Of a DNA stretch of 31,073 nt, positions 6,329-13,410 are shown piece by piece. How positions within the stretch are numbered: position 1 is the stretch's first letter; every line of letters begins with the position of its first letter. The position numbers and the translations under genes were made by a program. The notes beneath the pieces were generated by a model. It was not told the DNA's origin. It saw nothing but the letters and a program-made list of their open reading frames with translations, and did no database searches. Source of the DNA: Bacteroidales bacterium (GTDB lineage Bacteria; Bacteroidota; Bacteroidia; Bacteroidales; Paludibacteraceae); the NCBI GenBank assembly GCA_900766775.1, contig CAAFXN010000233.1:1-31073 (forward strand). The letters are read 5' to 3'.

Positions 6329-8208
6329 AAACTCCTACTTCGTGAGGAGGTGAAGATACCGCCGAAGAGCGAGAAAAGGAGATAGAAAGGATAGACGAGT
6401 TCGAGCAACAGGGCTATCCAAACGGAGGTATTCGGTTCGCGAGTGCGGATTAGGGCGTACTCCGCGGGGAACTTAACGAGTAAGAGCGGTGGACAGAGGA
6501 GTTGCAAGATGTTGGCTATCAGAACGATAGCGCCACAGAGGATGATGTCGCGGTCGTGATACGCTGGCGCTTTGCCTGCCCAACGCATGCGCTGCCGGAA
6601 GAAGGCGCGGCAGGTAGGTACCGGACGGACGATAGCCGTGAAGTTCTCATCCTCCGAGACGCCGATACGCAACCCGCGGTGCTTGAACGACTCAAGGAGG
6701 AACATGTCGTCGCCGCTCGCCAAATCAGGATGGAGGTCCGGATAGGATTCGAGCCATCGGTCTCTGCGGACTATCAGGTTGGCGCTGCTACATAGCACGG
6801 GGTGGCCGTGCTTCGCAGAAAGGAGAGTAAGTGCCTGAATAGCAGCATATTCTGCTATCTGCAAGCGTTCGAGCAGGTTGGGGCGGTGCTCCGAAGATGT
6901 CCGCATGCGGAGCGGTAGGATGAGCAGGTCGTAGCCTGCCCATTTTTTGTTGTCGGCATGCGCTTCGCGTAGCGCGGGGGCGGGTACGATATCGTCGTCC
7001 ATGAGCCAAACGAAGTCGGTCTTGGTGCGGCGGATGAGTTGGTGCAGCGCATGTTTCTTGCCCTTTCCCTCGTCGTTGATTCCGCGGCGGGGGATGACGG
7101 GGGTAATCTCAGCGGGCGGATTTTGCAGGGTCCGGAGTTGGGCAAGGAAGTCGGGATACGACTTGGCGATACAGGCGGTGTTGTCGCAGGGCAGGTCTGC
7201 CGCCAGCAACGCCATGGCGATACGGTGGTCGCCGTAGGTCTTATGCTCCGCTACGGACAGCAGACGATCTGACTCTTTGAGGGGGAGCGAGTCGGTCCCC
7301 GTAGCGCAGAGCCTGATTCCCAACTGCTCGCAGGTGATAGCCAACGCGGGATATAGGTCTGGACAGGAGGAGAAATCGACCGAGAGCACGCTCGCTTTCA
7401 CCGTGCACTCGCGGCGAATCAGCGCCCCGTCAGGAGTGAACGTCGTCGATACGCCGAGGGACACGAAGAGGTCGGCAACCACACGGTCCCCTTGCAGAGA
7501 ATCGCGCGTGAGCCCCTCCAGGAACAGTTCACCACCGTGCAGCGCTACCCACTCGTACCAGAAAGCCGCAGACGACCAGTCGCGCTCAATAGACGGGCAA
7601 GAGGGGGCAACGGACAATGGGGGGAACTCATCCCCTCCCTCCGTAGAGAGGGTCGGAGTAAGTCCTATCTCCACACATCGCCGAGTCATCTCGATGTACG
7701 GCGAACGACTGTCCGTCTCCACCTCCACCCCCATCAGCAACAGCGCCGAGACGAACTGCGTTGACTGAGGGTGGTTCAGCACCACGCGAGGCATAGCGCG
7801 CAACGGCTTAGCGTTGCGCCATATCCGCACGGGAGGAAAACCCTCTTCCCCCTCGTACTCAATGCGCGCACCAAGTGTCCGCAGAGCGTCCACTAATTGA
7901 CCTATCGGGCGCTCCAACATACGCGCACAACCCGTCAACACCACGGGACTACCCGACGCAGCGTGCGCCGACAACGCGCAGTAAGCCGTCAGGAAACGCA
8001 TGGCGGTACCGCAGTTATCCACATTGATTACGAGCGGATTATCCCCACTTCCCTTTTGAGTCAGTTGCAACAAAGCCGCGCGCAGCACACGAACATCCTC
8101 CGGCGAGCCGTCGCCCGTCTCCATCAACGGCACACCCGCCCGAGCCTGCAAGACAAGCAAACGCTGGGCAATAGACTTCGATATAGGCAGACGAATAACA
8201 GTAGACAT
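6325..8208 (-). CDS. aroA: EPSP synthase fused to an N-terminally incomplete family 2 glycosyltransferase
   Basis: Residues 1 to about 365 are 3-phosphoshikimate 1-carboxyvinyltransferase (shikimate pathway): LPISKSIAQR, NCGTAMRFLTAY, HPQSTQFVSALLL, DWSSAAFWYE, LKESDR and YGDHRIAMA are all visible. Residues about 370-627 are a GT2 domain: GKGKKHAL, DFVWLMDDDIVP (DxD), SGDDMFLL and FRQRMRWAGK (QxxRW type), ending in two membrane helices. The usual GT2 N-terminal nucleotide-binding strand is missing. The AroA part is also short: only about 12 residues separate KESDR from GDHR, where the family has roughly 45. An in-frame ninth-codon upstream start (8235) would overlap the promoter's -7 box, so ATG 8208 is chosen. 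An in-frame repeat lies at 7619-7657. Either a true fusion or a deletion product. Confidence 0.85.
   Translation of the reverse strand: MSTVIRLPISKSIAQRLLVLQARAGVPLMETGDGSPEDVRVLRAALLQLTQKGSGDNPLVINVDNCGTAMRFLTAYCALSAHAASGSPVVLTGCARMLERPIGQLVDALRTLGARIEYEGEEGFPPVRIWRNAKPLRAMPRVVLNHPQSTQFVSALLLMGVEVETDSRSPYIEMTRRCVEIGLTPTLSTEGGDEFPPLSVAPSCPSIERDWSSAAFWYEWVALHGGELFLEGLTRDSLQGDRVVADLFVSLGVSTTFTPDGALIRRECTVKASVLSVDFSSCPDLYPALAITCEQLGIRLCATGTDSLPLKESDRLLSVAEHKTYGDHRIAMALLAADLPCDNTACIAKSYPDFLAQLRTLQNPPAEITPVIPRRGINDEGKGKKHALHQLIRRTKTDFVWLMDDDIVPAPALREAHADNKKWAGYDLLILPLRMRTSSEHRPNLLERLQIAEYAAIQALTLLSAKHGHPVLCSSANLIVRRDRWLESYPDLHPDLASGDDMFLLESFKHRGLRIGVSEDENFTAIVRPVPTCRAFFRQRMRWAGKAPAYHDRDIILCGAIVLIANILQLLCPPLLLVKFPAEYALIRTREPNTSVWIALLLELVYPFYLLFSLFGGIFTSSRSRSF
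7619..7657. repeat. In-frame palindromic element in aroA
   Basis: The tract TCCCCTCCCTCCGTAGAGAG lies at 7631-7650 and continues with GGTCGGAG. On the coding strand it reads as TPTLSTEGGDEF, a variant of the PSLCREG peptide. It stands between the EMTRRCVEIGL helix and DWSSAAFW. Confidence 0.75.
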
Positions 8209-8232
8209 AGCACACAAACTAAAAGCAGAGCG

Positions 8233-8264
8233 CAAAGATACTGCTTTTTTCTGATATACGCAAA
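8233..8264 (-). promoter_or_regulatory. Bacteroidota-type promoter of the aroA fusion gene
   Basis: On the minus strand: TTTG (8264-8261), 20-nt spacer starting CGTATATCAG with an A tract, TATCTTTG (8240-8233). The start codon at 8208 is 25 nt downstream, which rules out the earlier in-frame ATG at 8235. Confidence 0.88.
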
Positions 8265-8277
8265 TCTAATTAGACAA

Positions 8278-8310
8278 TTACCCGACACTTACCCGACACT
8301 TACCCGAGGA
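8278..8310. repeat. 11-bp tandem array, three units
   Basis: TTACCCGACAC twice, then TTACCCGAGGA. The reverse complement carries the CGGGT core seen in the other 11-bp arrays. It ends 13 bp upstream of the aroA -33 box. Confidence 0.85.
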
Positions 8311-8386
8311 TAAGTAGCAGCAGTGGAATCAGGATAATCTCTTGATAACGTTCTGCGTACATTCGTACAGCAAAAATAACTCACCT

Positions 8387-8418
8387 CTTGCATATATCAA
8401 CAAAAAGCAGTAACTTTG
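8387..8418 (+). promoter_or_regulatory. Bacteroidota-type promoter of the Cys/Met PLP enzyme operon
   Basis: CTTG at 8387-8390, 20-nt spacer (CATATATCAAC then an A tract), TAACTTTG at 8411-8418. It gives a leader of about 110 nt. Confidence 0.75.
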
Positions 8419-8470
8419 CAAGCGTTTTCTCGCTGCGCATGGGAATAGGCTTTTTCTCGCTGCGCTCGGT

Positions 8471-8508
8471 AATAGGTAATAAGTAATAGGTAATAAGTAA
8501 TAGGTAAT
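8471..8508. repeat. 14-bp AT-rich tandem array
   Basis: AATAGGTAATAAGT is repeated 2.7 times in the leader of the following gene. Confidence 0.85.
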
Positions 8509-8534
8509 ATCTTTTGTAAACGTTTCATTCAGCA

Positions 8535-9713
8535 ATGCTTTCTTCTTCCACTCTTGCTATTCAGACGCCGTACCAACGGCAAGACGCATGGGGAGCACTC
8601 TCCATGCCTGTGTATCATAGTGTCGCCTTCGAGTTCGACGACGCGGCGACGATGAGCGACGTGTTCTGCGGACGCGTCATCGCCCCCGACTACTCGCGCG
8701 TGATTAACCCGACCGTAACCTGCTTGGAGGACAAAGTGAAAGCCCTGACGGGCGCCGCCAACGTGATTGCCCTCAACTCGGGCATGGCGGCTATCTCCGC
8801 TACGCTCTTTGCCCTCGCGGGGCAGGGGAAGAACATCGTGTGCTCGCGGCACCTCTTCGGCAACACCTACCAACTCATCGCCGACATGCTGCCGCGTTTC
8901 GGCGTGGAGGCACATATCTGCGACCTGACCCAGCCCGCGGAGGTGGAGCAGGCGGTGGATGAGCAGACAGCGTGCGTGTTCGTGGAGATTATCACCAACC
9001 CGCAGTTGGAGGTCGCTGACCTGCGCATGCTCGCCGAGGTGTGCCACAGGAAGGGCACCTGCCTCGTAGCGGACACGACGATGATTCCCTTCACGCAGTT
9101 CTCCGCCCATGCGCTCGGTGTGGACATAGAGGTGGTGTCGTCCACCAAATACCTCTCCGGCGGGGCGACCTCGCTCGGCGGGCTGGTCATTGACTACGGC
9201 ACGGTGGCGGAGTTCGGCAAGCGGGTGAAGACCGACATGCTCTATTGCCTCGGGGCATACATGACACCCCACGCCGCCTACATGCAGACACTGGGGTTGG
9301 AGACATTGGACGTGCGCTACCAGCGGCAGGCGACTTCGGCACTCACCGTAGCGCAACGCCTACACGACGAGGCGCAGGGCGTGAAGGTGAACTACATCGG
9401 GCTTGCCGACAACCCCTACCACGACCTCGCGGCGGCGCAGTTCGGGCAGACGGCAGGCGCGATGATGACCATCGAGTTGGAGAGCCAAGAGGCATGCTTC
9501 CGATTCATCAACGGGTTGAAACTTATTAAGCGCGCGACCAACCTCTTCGACAACCGCTCGCTCGCTATCCACCCCGCAAGCACTATCTTCGGACCCTTCA
9601 CGCCTGAGCGCCGACGCGAGATGGACGTGCGCGATACCGTGATTCGGTTGTCTATCGGGCTCGAAGCCCCCGAGGATATACTCGCGGATATTCTCCAAGC
9701 AGCAAAAAAATAG
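8535..9713 (+). CDS. Cys/Met metabolism PLP-dependent enzyme (O-acetylhomoserine sulfhydrylase / methionine gamma-lyase type)
   Basis: The 392-aa protein is a fold-type I PLP enzyme of the cystathionine gamma-synthase class. Visible blocks are YSRVINPTVTCLEDKVKALTGA, ALNSGMAAISATLFALA, VFVEIITNPQLEVADL, the PLP-lysine motif SSTKYLSGGATSLGG (Lys205) and SLAIHPASTIF near the end. Such enzymes make or break C-S bonds of homocysteine, methionine or cystathionine. The members are hard to tell apart; a sulfhydrylase or gamma-lyase is more likely than a cystathionine synthase. It is followed after 5 nt by a MalY/PatB-type lyase, so the two are one operon of sulfur amino acid turnover. Length is normal, and no insertion is seen, unlike its neighbour. 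Confidence 0.92.
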   Translation: MLSSSTLAIQTPYQRQDAWGALSMPVYHSVAFEFDDAATMSDVFCGRVIAPDYSRVINPTVTCLEDKVKALTGAANVIALNSGMAAISATLFALAGQGKNIVCSRHLFGNTYQLIADMLPRFGVEAHICDLTQPAEVEQAVDEQTACVFVEIITNPQLEVADLRMLAEVCHRKGTCLVADTTMIPFTQFSAHALGVDIEVVSSTKYLSGGATSLGGLVIDYGTVAEFGKRVKTDMLYCLGAYMTPHAAYMQTLGLETLDVRYQRQATSALTVAQRLHDEAQGVKVNYIGLADNPYHDLAAAQFGQTAGAMMTIELESQEACFRFINGLKLIKRATNLFDNRSLAIHPASTIFGPFTPERRREMDVRDTVIRLSIGLEAPEDILADILQAAKK

Positions 9714-9718
9714 CCCCC

Positions 9719-10999
9719 ATGCTATCCCCCTTTGATACCCTCATAGACCGTCGCGGCAGCGGTGCGCTGAAGACCGACGCGCTGCGAGAGCGGTTCACGA
9801 TGTACCGCAACGAGGACGGCAAAGATGACCTGCTGCCGATGTGGGTCGCCGATATGGACTTCGCTACGCCCGATTTCATCCTCGATGCCATCCGCCAACG
9901 CCTGGAGCACCCCGTCTTGGGCTACACCATTGAGCCAGAGGACTACCGCCCCGCCATCATCGACTGGGTACGCTCGCACCACGGCTGGGAGATACAGCCC
10001 GAGTGGATTTCGTATATCCCGGGCGTAGTCAAAGGTATCGGCACCGCGCTCAACCTCTTCACCAACCCCGGCGACAGCGTGGCTATCATGGAGCCCGTCT
10101 ATCATATCTTCCGACAAGTCATCGAAGGCAACGGGAGAAAAGTAGCCCAAGACCCTCCCCAACCCTCCCTACAAAGGGAGGGAGAAGATGAATTACCTTC
10201 GTCTATAGATACTAATCTTTCCCCCTCCCTTTGTAGGGAGGGTTGGGGAGAGTCTTCTCTCCCCCTTTGTAGGGGGAGCCGGAGGGGGTCTTGGGGGTCT
10301 TGTGCTTCGCCTGCCGTCTTTCTCCTCTCCAACCCGCACAATCCGATTGGGATATGTTGGTCGCGGGAGTGGTTGCAGGCGTTGGCGCATTACTGCTACG
10401 AGCACCATATCCTCGTCATCAGCGACGAGATACACGCCGACCTCGCCCTCTTCGGGCATAAGCATATCCCCTTCGCAAGCGTGTCGGAGGAGGCGGCGAT
10501 GAACAGCATTACCTTCATGGCACCCACCAAGACCTTCAACATGGCGGGTATCATCAGCGCGTACAGCGTCATCCCCAACCCCGACATCCGCGAACGCTAC
10601 TACTCTTGGCTCGACACCAACGAACTGAGCGAGCCGAATATCTTTGCCCCCATCGCCACCATCGCCGCCTATCGCAAAGGAGAACCGTGGCGGCAGCAAC
10701 TGATACACTACATCGAGCAGAACATCCTCTTCACCGAGCAGTATTTGGCTCTACACCTGCCACAGGTGAAGGTCGTTCGCCCCGAGGCGTCTTTCCTCGT
10801 CTGGCTCGACTGCCGAGCATTAGGGCTGTCGCATGACGCGCTGATAGACCTCTTCGTCAACCGCGCCCGACTCGCCCTCAACGACGGCGAGATGTTCGGA
10901 CACGGCGGCGAAGGCTTCATGCGCATGAACGTAGGCTGCCCGCGGGCAGTGCTGCAAGAGGCCTTGGAGAGACTGCGAGACGCAGTGAACAGCCTTTAA
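9719..10999 (+). CDS. MalY/PatB-type cystathionine beta-lyase (C-S lyase) with an in-frame repeat block
   Basis: It cleaves cystathionine, cysteine or related thioethers to pyruvate, ammonia and a thiol, using PLP. Diagnostic stretches are LPMWVADMDFATPDFI, YIPGVVKGIGTALNLFT, LLSNPHNPIGICWSREWL, ISDEIHADLALFGHKHIPFAS and the PLP lysine in APTKTFNMAG (Lys271). Conserved blocks resume normally after residue about 198. Between residues about 144 and 197, however, the usual 25 or so residues (a NPL turn plus a DFE-type helix) are not recognisable, and a repeat-derived stretch of about 54 residues stands there instead. Total length (426) is longer than the roughly 390 of the family. It sits 5 nt after the Cys/Met enzyme and is surely co-transcribed. 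Activity is uncertain. Confidence 0.88.
   Translation: MLSPFDTLIDRRGSGALKTDALRERFTMYRNEDGKDDLLPMWVADMDFATPDFILDAIRQRLEHPVLGYTIEPEDYRPAIIDWVRSHHGWEIQPEWISYIPGVVKGIGTALNLFTNPGDSVAIMEPVYHIFRQVIEGNGRKVAQDPPQPSLQREGEDELPSSIDTNLSPSLCREGWGESSLPLCRGSRRGSWGSCASPAVFLLSNPHNPIGICWSREWLQALAHYCYEHHILVISDEIHADLALFGHKHIPFASVSEEAAMNSITFMAPTKTFNMAGIISAYSVIPNPDIRERYYSWLDTNELSEPNIFAPIATIAAYRKGEPWRQQLIHYIEQNILFTEQYLALHLPQVKVVRPEASFLVWLDCRALGLSHDALIDLFVNRARLALNDGEMFGHGGEGFMRMNVGCPRAVLQEALERLRDAVNSL
10149..10309. repeat. Composite in-frame repeat block in the malY-like gene
   Basis: Two opposed copies of the CCCTCCCT palindrome (10163-10182 and 10223-10242), each flanked by GTTGGGGAGAGTCTT or its complement, bracket the core TTACCTTCGTCT (10193-10204). 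A shorter CCCCCTTTGTAGGGGG palindrome (10261-10276) follows, then GGGTCTTGGGGGTCTTG. It encodes PSLQREG and PSLCREGWG peptides. Confidence 0.85.
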
Positions 11000-11030
11000 G
11001 TGGTATAAATAGCAGAAAAACAAGCGTTTC

Positions 11031-11062
11031 CTTGGAAATATCGAAAAAAAGCAGTACCTTTG
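11031..11062 (+). promoter_or_regulatory. Bacteroidota-type promoter of the glycosyltransferase gene
   Basis: CTTG at 11031-11034, 20-nt spacer with an A tract and GCAG before the box, TACCTTTG at 11055-11062. The start codon is 23 nt downstream. The -33 box differs from the consensus at its first base. Confidence 0.8.
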
Positions 11063-11084
11063 TACGCTCGAAACAAATCAGACT

Positions 11085-12062
11085 ATGGATATATCAATTA
11101 TTGTTCCCCTGTACAACGAGGCAGAGTCGCTGCCGAAACTCTATGAATGGATAGTGCGCGTGATGAAAGAGCACGGGTACACGTATGAGATACTATTTGT
11201 GAACGACGGCAGTACAGACGAGTCGTGGCAGGTGATAGAAGACCTTGCAAAAAAGTCTCCCTTTAAGGGAGATTTAGAGGGTCTTGGCACCGTGCACGGT
11301 ATCTCTTTCCGTCGCAACTACGGCAAGTCGGCAGCGCTCTACTGCGGTTTTCAAGCCGCACAAGGCGATGTCGTCATCACGATGGACGCCGACCTGCAAG
11401 ATTCGCCCGACGAAATCCCCGAACTCTATCGGATGATTACCGAAGACGGCTTCGACCTCGTGAGCGGTTGGAAGCAGAAACGCTATGACAACAAACTGAC
11501 CAAGAACCTGCCGAGCAAACTCTTCAACGCTACGGCGCGTCGCGTTACGGGTATTCAACTACACGATATGAACTGCGGACTGAAAGCCTATCGGCAGGAA
11601 GTGGTGAAGAACATCGAGGTCTTCTCGGAGATGCACCGCTACATCCCTTATCTCGCTAAGAATGCCGGCTTCACCAAGATTGGCGAGAAAGTGGTGCAAC
11701 ACCGCAAGCGTGAGTTCGGGGTGTCGAAGTTCGGACTGAGCCGTTTCGTGAACGGCTACCTCGACCTGCTCACGCTGTGGTTCCTCAATAAGTTCGGCAA
11801 GCAGCCCATGCACTTCTTCGGACTCATCGGCAGCCTGATGTTCTTCATTGGATTAATTGCCGTGATAGTGGTCGCAGGCATGAAACTGCATGCGCTGGCG
11901 AATGGTATCCCCGCCATGCTGATAGGTGCCAATCCCTATTTTCACATCGCCATCCTGATGATGATTCTCGGCTGCATGCTGTTCCTCGCAGGTTTCTTAG
12001 GCGAACTCATCATCCGCAACTCCGGCGAACGCAACAACTACCTGATTGGAAAAAGAATATAA
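11085..12062 (+). CDS. Family 2 glycosyltransferase of the dolichol-phosphate mannosyltransferase/GtrB type
   Basis: Such enzymes transfer a sugar from a nucleotide sugar to polyprenyl phosphate at the inner membrane. Seen: SIIVPLYNEAESLP at the start, VNDGSTDES, the DxD-type MDADLQDSPDEIP (residues 100-110), MNCGLKAYR, HRYIPYLAKNAGF, KFGLSRF and two C-terminal membrane helices (about 235-262 and 275-305). Residues 57-68 (SPFKGDLEGLGT) have no place in the family and are read from a small palindrome. They lie in a loop between a helix and the HGISFRRNYGKSAAL strand. The gene has its own promoter and an intergenic element follows its stop. Identity is secure; the sugar is unknown. Confidence 0.93.
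   Translation: MDISIIVPLYNEAESLPKLYEWIVRVMKEHGYTYEILFVNDGSTDESWQVIEDLAKKSPFKGDLEGLGTVHGISFRRNYGKSAALYCGFQAAQGDVVITMDADLQDSPDEIPELYRMITEDGFDLVSGWKQKRYDNKLTKNLPSKLFNATARRVTGIQLHDMNCGLKAYRQEVVKNIEVFSEMHRYIPYLAKNAGFTKIGEKVVQHRKREFGVSKFGLSRFVNGYLDLLTLWFLNKFGKQPMHFFGLIGSLMFFIGLIAVIVVAGMKLHALANGIPAMLIGANPYFHIAILMMILGCMLFLAGFLGELIIRNSGERNNYLIGKRI
11254..11287. repeat. Small in-frame palindrome in the glycosyltransferase gene
   Basis: TCTCCCTTTAAGGGAGA (11256-11272) followed by TTTAGAGGGTCTTGG. The tail matches the GAGTCTT/GGGTCTTGG tails of the larger elements. It encodes SPFKGDLEGL. Confidence 0.75.
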
Positions 12063-12072
12063 CATTGGCGTA

Positions 12073-12176
12073 GATGAAGGATAAAGGACACAGGATAAAA
12101 GACTTATTACCTTCGTCTACAAGTTTTCTGAGTCAAAACTATTATGTCTTTATTCCTTAATCCTTTATCCTTCATC
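12073..12176. mobile_element. Short element with terminal inverted repeats (MITE-like)
   Basis: The 31-bp ends 12073-12103 (starts GATGAAGGATAAAGGACAC) and 12146-12176 are inverted repeats with about 26 of 31 matching positions. The interior of 42 bp carries TTACCTTCGTCT (12107-12118), also found in folC and the malY-like gene. There is no coding capacity. The right end is adjacent to the start codon of the next gene. No target-site duplication could be established. Confidence 0.7.
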
Positions 12177-12180
12177 CTTC

Positions 12181-13386
12181 ATGAAGCTTTCCGAGCAAGT
12201 AAATACCGTAGAAAGGGCATTGGGTGAACGTATGATTACCCATGCGATGGTGATTGTTCGCCAATGGGCAAATGAGTTGGGCGATGAACTGTGCACAGGG
12301 AGGATTGACCAACTGGAGCAAAACTATCGCTATGTCTTCGACTACTACCTCTCCACCGACGACCCCGACCGCGATGCGTTGCTCGACAAGATGACCGGCG
12401 AGGCTTATCGTATCACCGACGAGGTCTATGCCGCCCTGCGTATCAAGCGAGGCATGTCCCCCGACATGCACGGCTTCAACCCCAACAACCCCCAGAGCGT
12501 GATGCACTATTTCAGTTCGTGCGTGCAATTGAAGCCTGAGGACTTGGCTTGGTTGCAGCAGGCTGCACAATACGAGCGCTCTGCCGCCATCGCTATCGCC
12601 GCCTCAGCCGCATTGGCACAGAACCTGCGCGAGTGCTTCAACGAAGCGGCGATGCTGACGCTCATCGATGTGGCGAACGCCGACAACGGATTGGTAGCAG
12701 ACCAAGCGCTCGCCAACCTTATCCTGCTACTTGCACACTACGATGTGCGTATTGACTTCTTCCCGAACATACAAGACGCTTTTATGGAGCCGTTGGGCGA
12801 TGGCACGCGCGCTTTCGAGACCATGTGCGCCATCATACGCTCCACCAAGATGAATCTCCGCGACGTGCTCGCGTCGGGGCAACTCTCTTTCGACGACCTG
12901 CCCGATGCACTCAAAGACCTGCTCGGCAGCACCGGAGATACACCTGACATAGAGTCCATCGAGTCGTGGATGCCTGCGTCGGAGAACGAGTATATGGCAG
13001 GGATTACCTCCATACTGCCCGATACATGGGTGTATGCCGTCATCGTAGGGGATAACGCAGAGCGCGAAGAGAAAGTGGCACTCACCTACTTGACAGTAGG
13101 CAAGATGGATATGTTGTGGGATAACCTCGAACTGGCGGAAGGTTGGCTCACGCAGCGTCTCTGCTCCGAGCAAGCCGCGCCGATCGACTATATCAACTAC
13201 GGGCATTGCTGCTTCGTGCGAGGAGACCGCATGATGGCATACGAGAACTACCGCGAGGCACGCAGCCGTTGCAAATCCGCGAAAGAGTTCTTTGCTCTCT
13301 TTCGACCCGACAGGCATTTCCTATTGGAAAAAGGCATACCCGTAGAGCAGATATACCTGATGGAAGACCAACTGCTGCGGGGTTAA
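12181..13386 (+). CDS. Conserved helical protein of unknown function
   Basis: I do not recognise a named family. The 401-aa product is soluble, with no signal peptide or membrane helix, and is mostly alpha-helical by its residue pattern. A central block AAQYERSAAIAIAASAALAQNL is very alanine-rich. The C-terminal 100 residues resemble a TPR-like helix series (DMLWDNLELAEGWLTQRL, INYGHCCFVRGDRMMAYENYREA). Phrases such as GFNPNNPQSVMHYF suggest a Bacteroidales-conserved protein, but no function follows. The start ATG abuts the element at 12073-12176, so its leader is formed by that element; no promoter of the usual type is visible. Confidence 0.75.
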   Translation: MKLSEQVNTVERALGERMITHAMVIVRQWANELGDELCTGRIDQLEQNYRYVFDYYLSTDDPDRDALLDKMTGEAYRITDEVYAALRIKRGMSPDMHGFNPNNPQSVMHYFSSCVQLKPEDLAWLQQAAQYERSAAIAIAASAALAQNLRECFNEAAMLTLIDVANADNGLVADQALANLILLLAHYDVRIDFFPNIQDAFMEPLGDGTRAFETMCAIIRSTKMNLRDVLASGQLSFDDLPDALKDLLGSTGDTPDIESIESWMPASENEYMAGITSILPDTWVYAVIVGDNAEREEKVALTYLTVGKMDMLWDNLELAEGWLTQRLCSEQAAPIDYINYGHCCFVRGDRMMAYENYREARSRCKSAKEFFALFRPDRHFLLEKGIPVEQIYLMEDQLLRG

Positions 13387-13410
13387 GCAGCATTCCCGTT
13401 TACAGAAAGA

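Larger units (their letters stand above)
8209..8534. other. Divergent intergenic region between aroA and the PLP enzyme gene
   Basis: It holds the minus-strand aroA promoter, an 11-bp array (8278-8310), the plus-strand promoter (8387-8418), two direct copies of TTTTCTCGCTGCGC (about 8425 and 8451) and a 14-bp array (8471-8508). No credible gene is seen. Confidence 0.8.

Noticed and set aside
8419..8534. S-adenosylmethionine riboswitch in the leader of the Cys/Met enzyme gene
   Set aside because: The leader has two direct copies of TTTTCTCGCTGCGC and a 14-bp AT array, and no SAM-type helices could be drawn.
8529..9356. 275-aa minus-strand open frame
   Set aside because: It is antisense to the Cys/Met PLP enzyme, which has complete family motifs.
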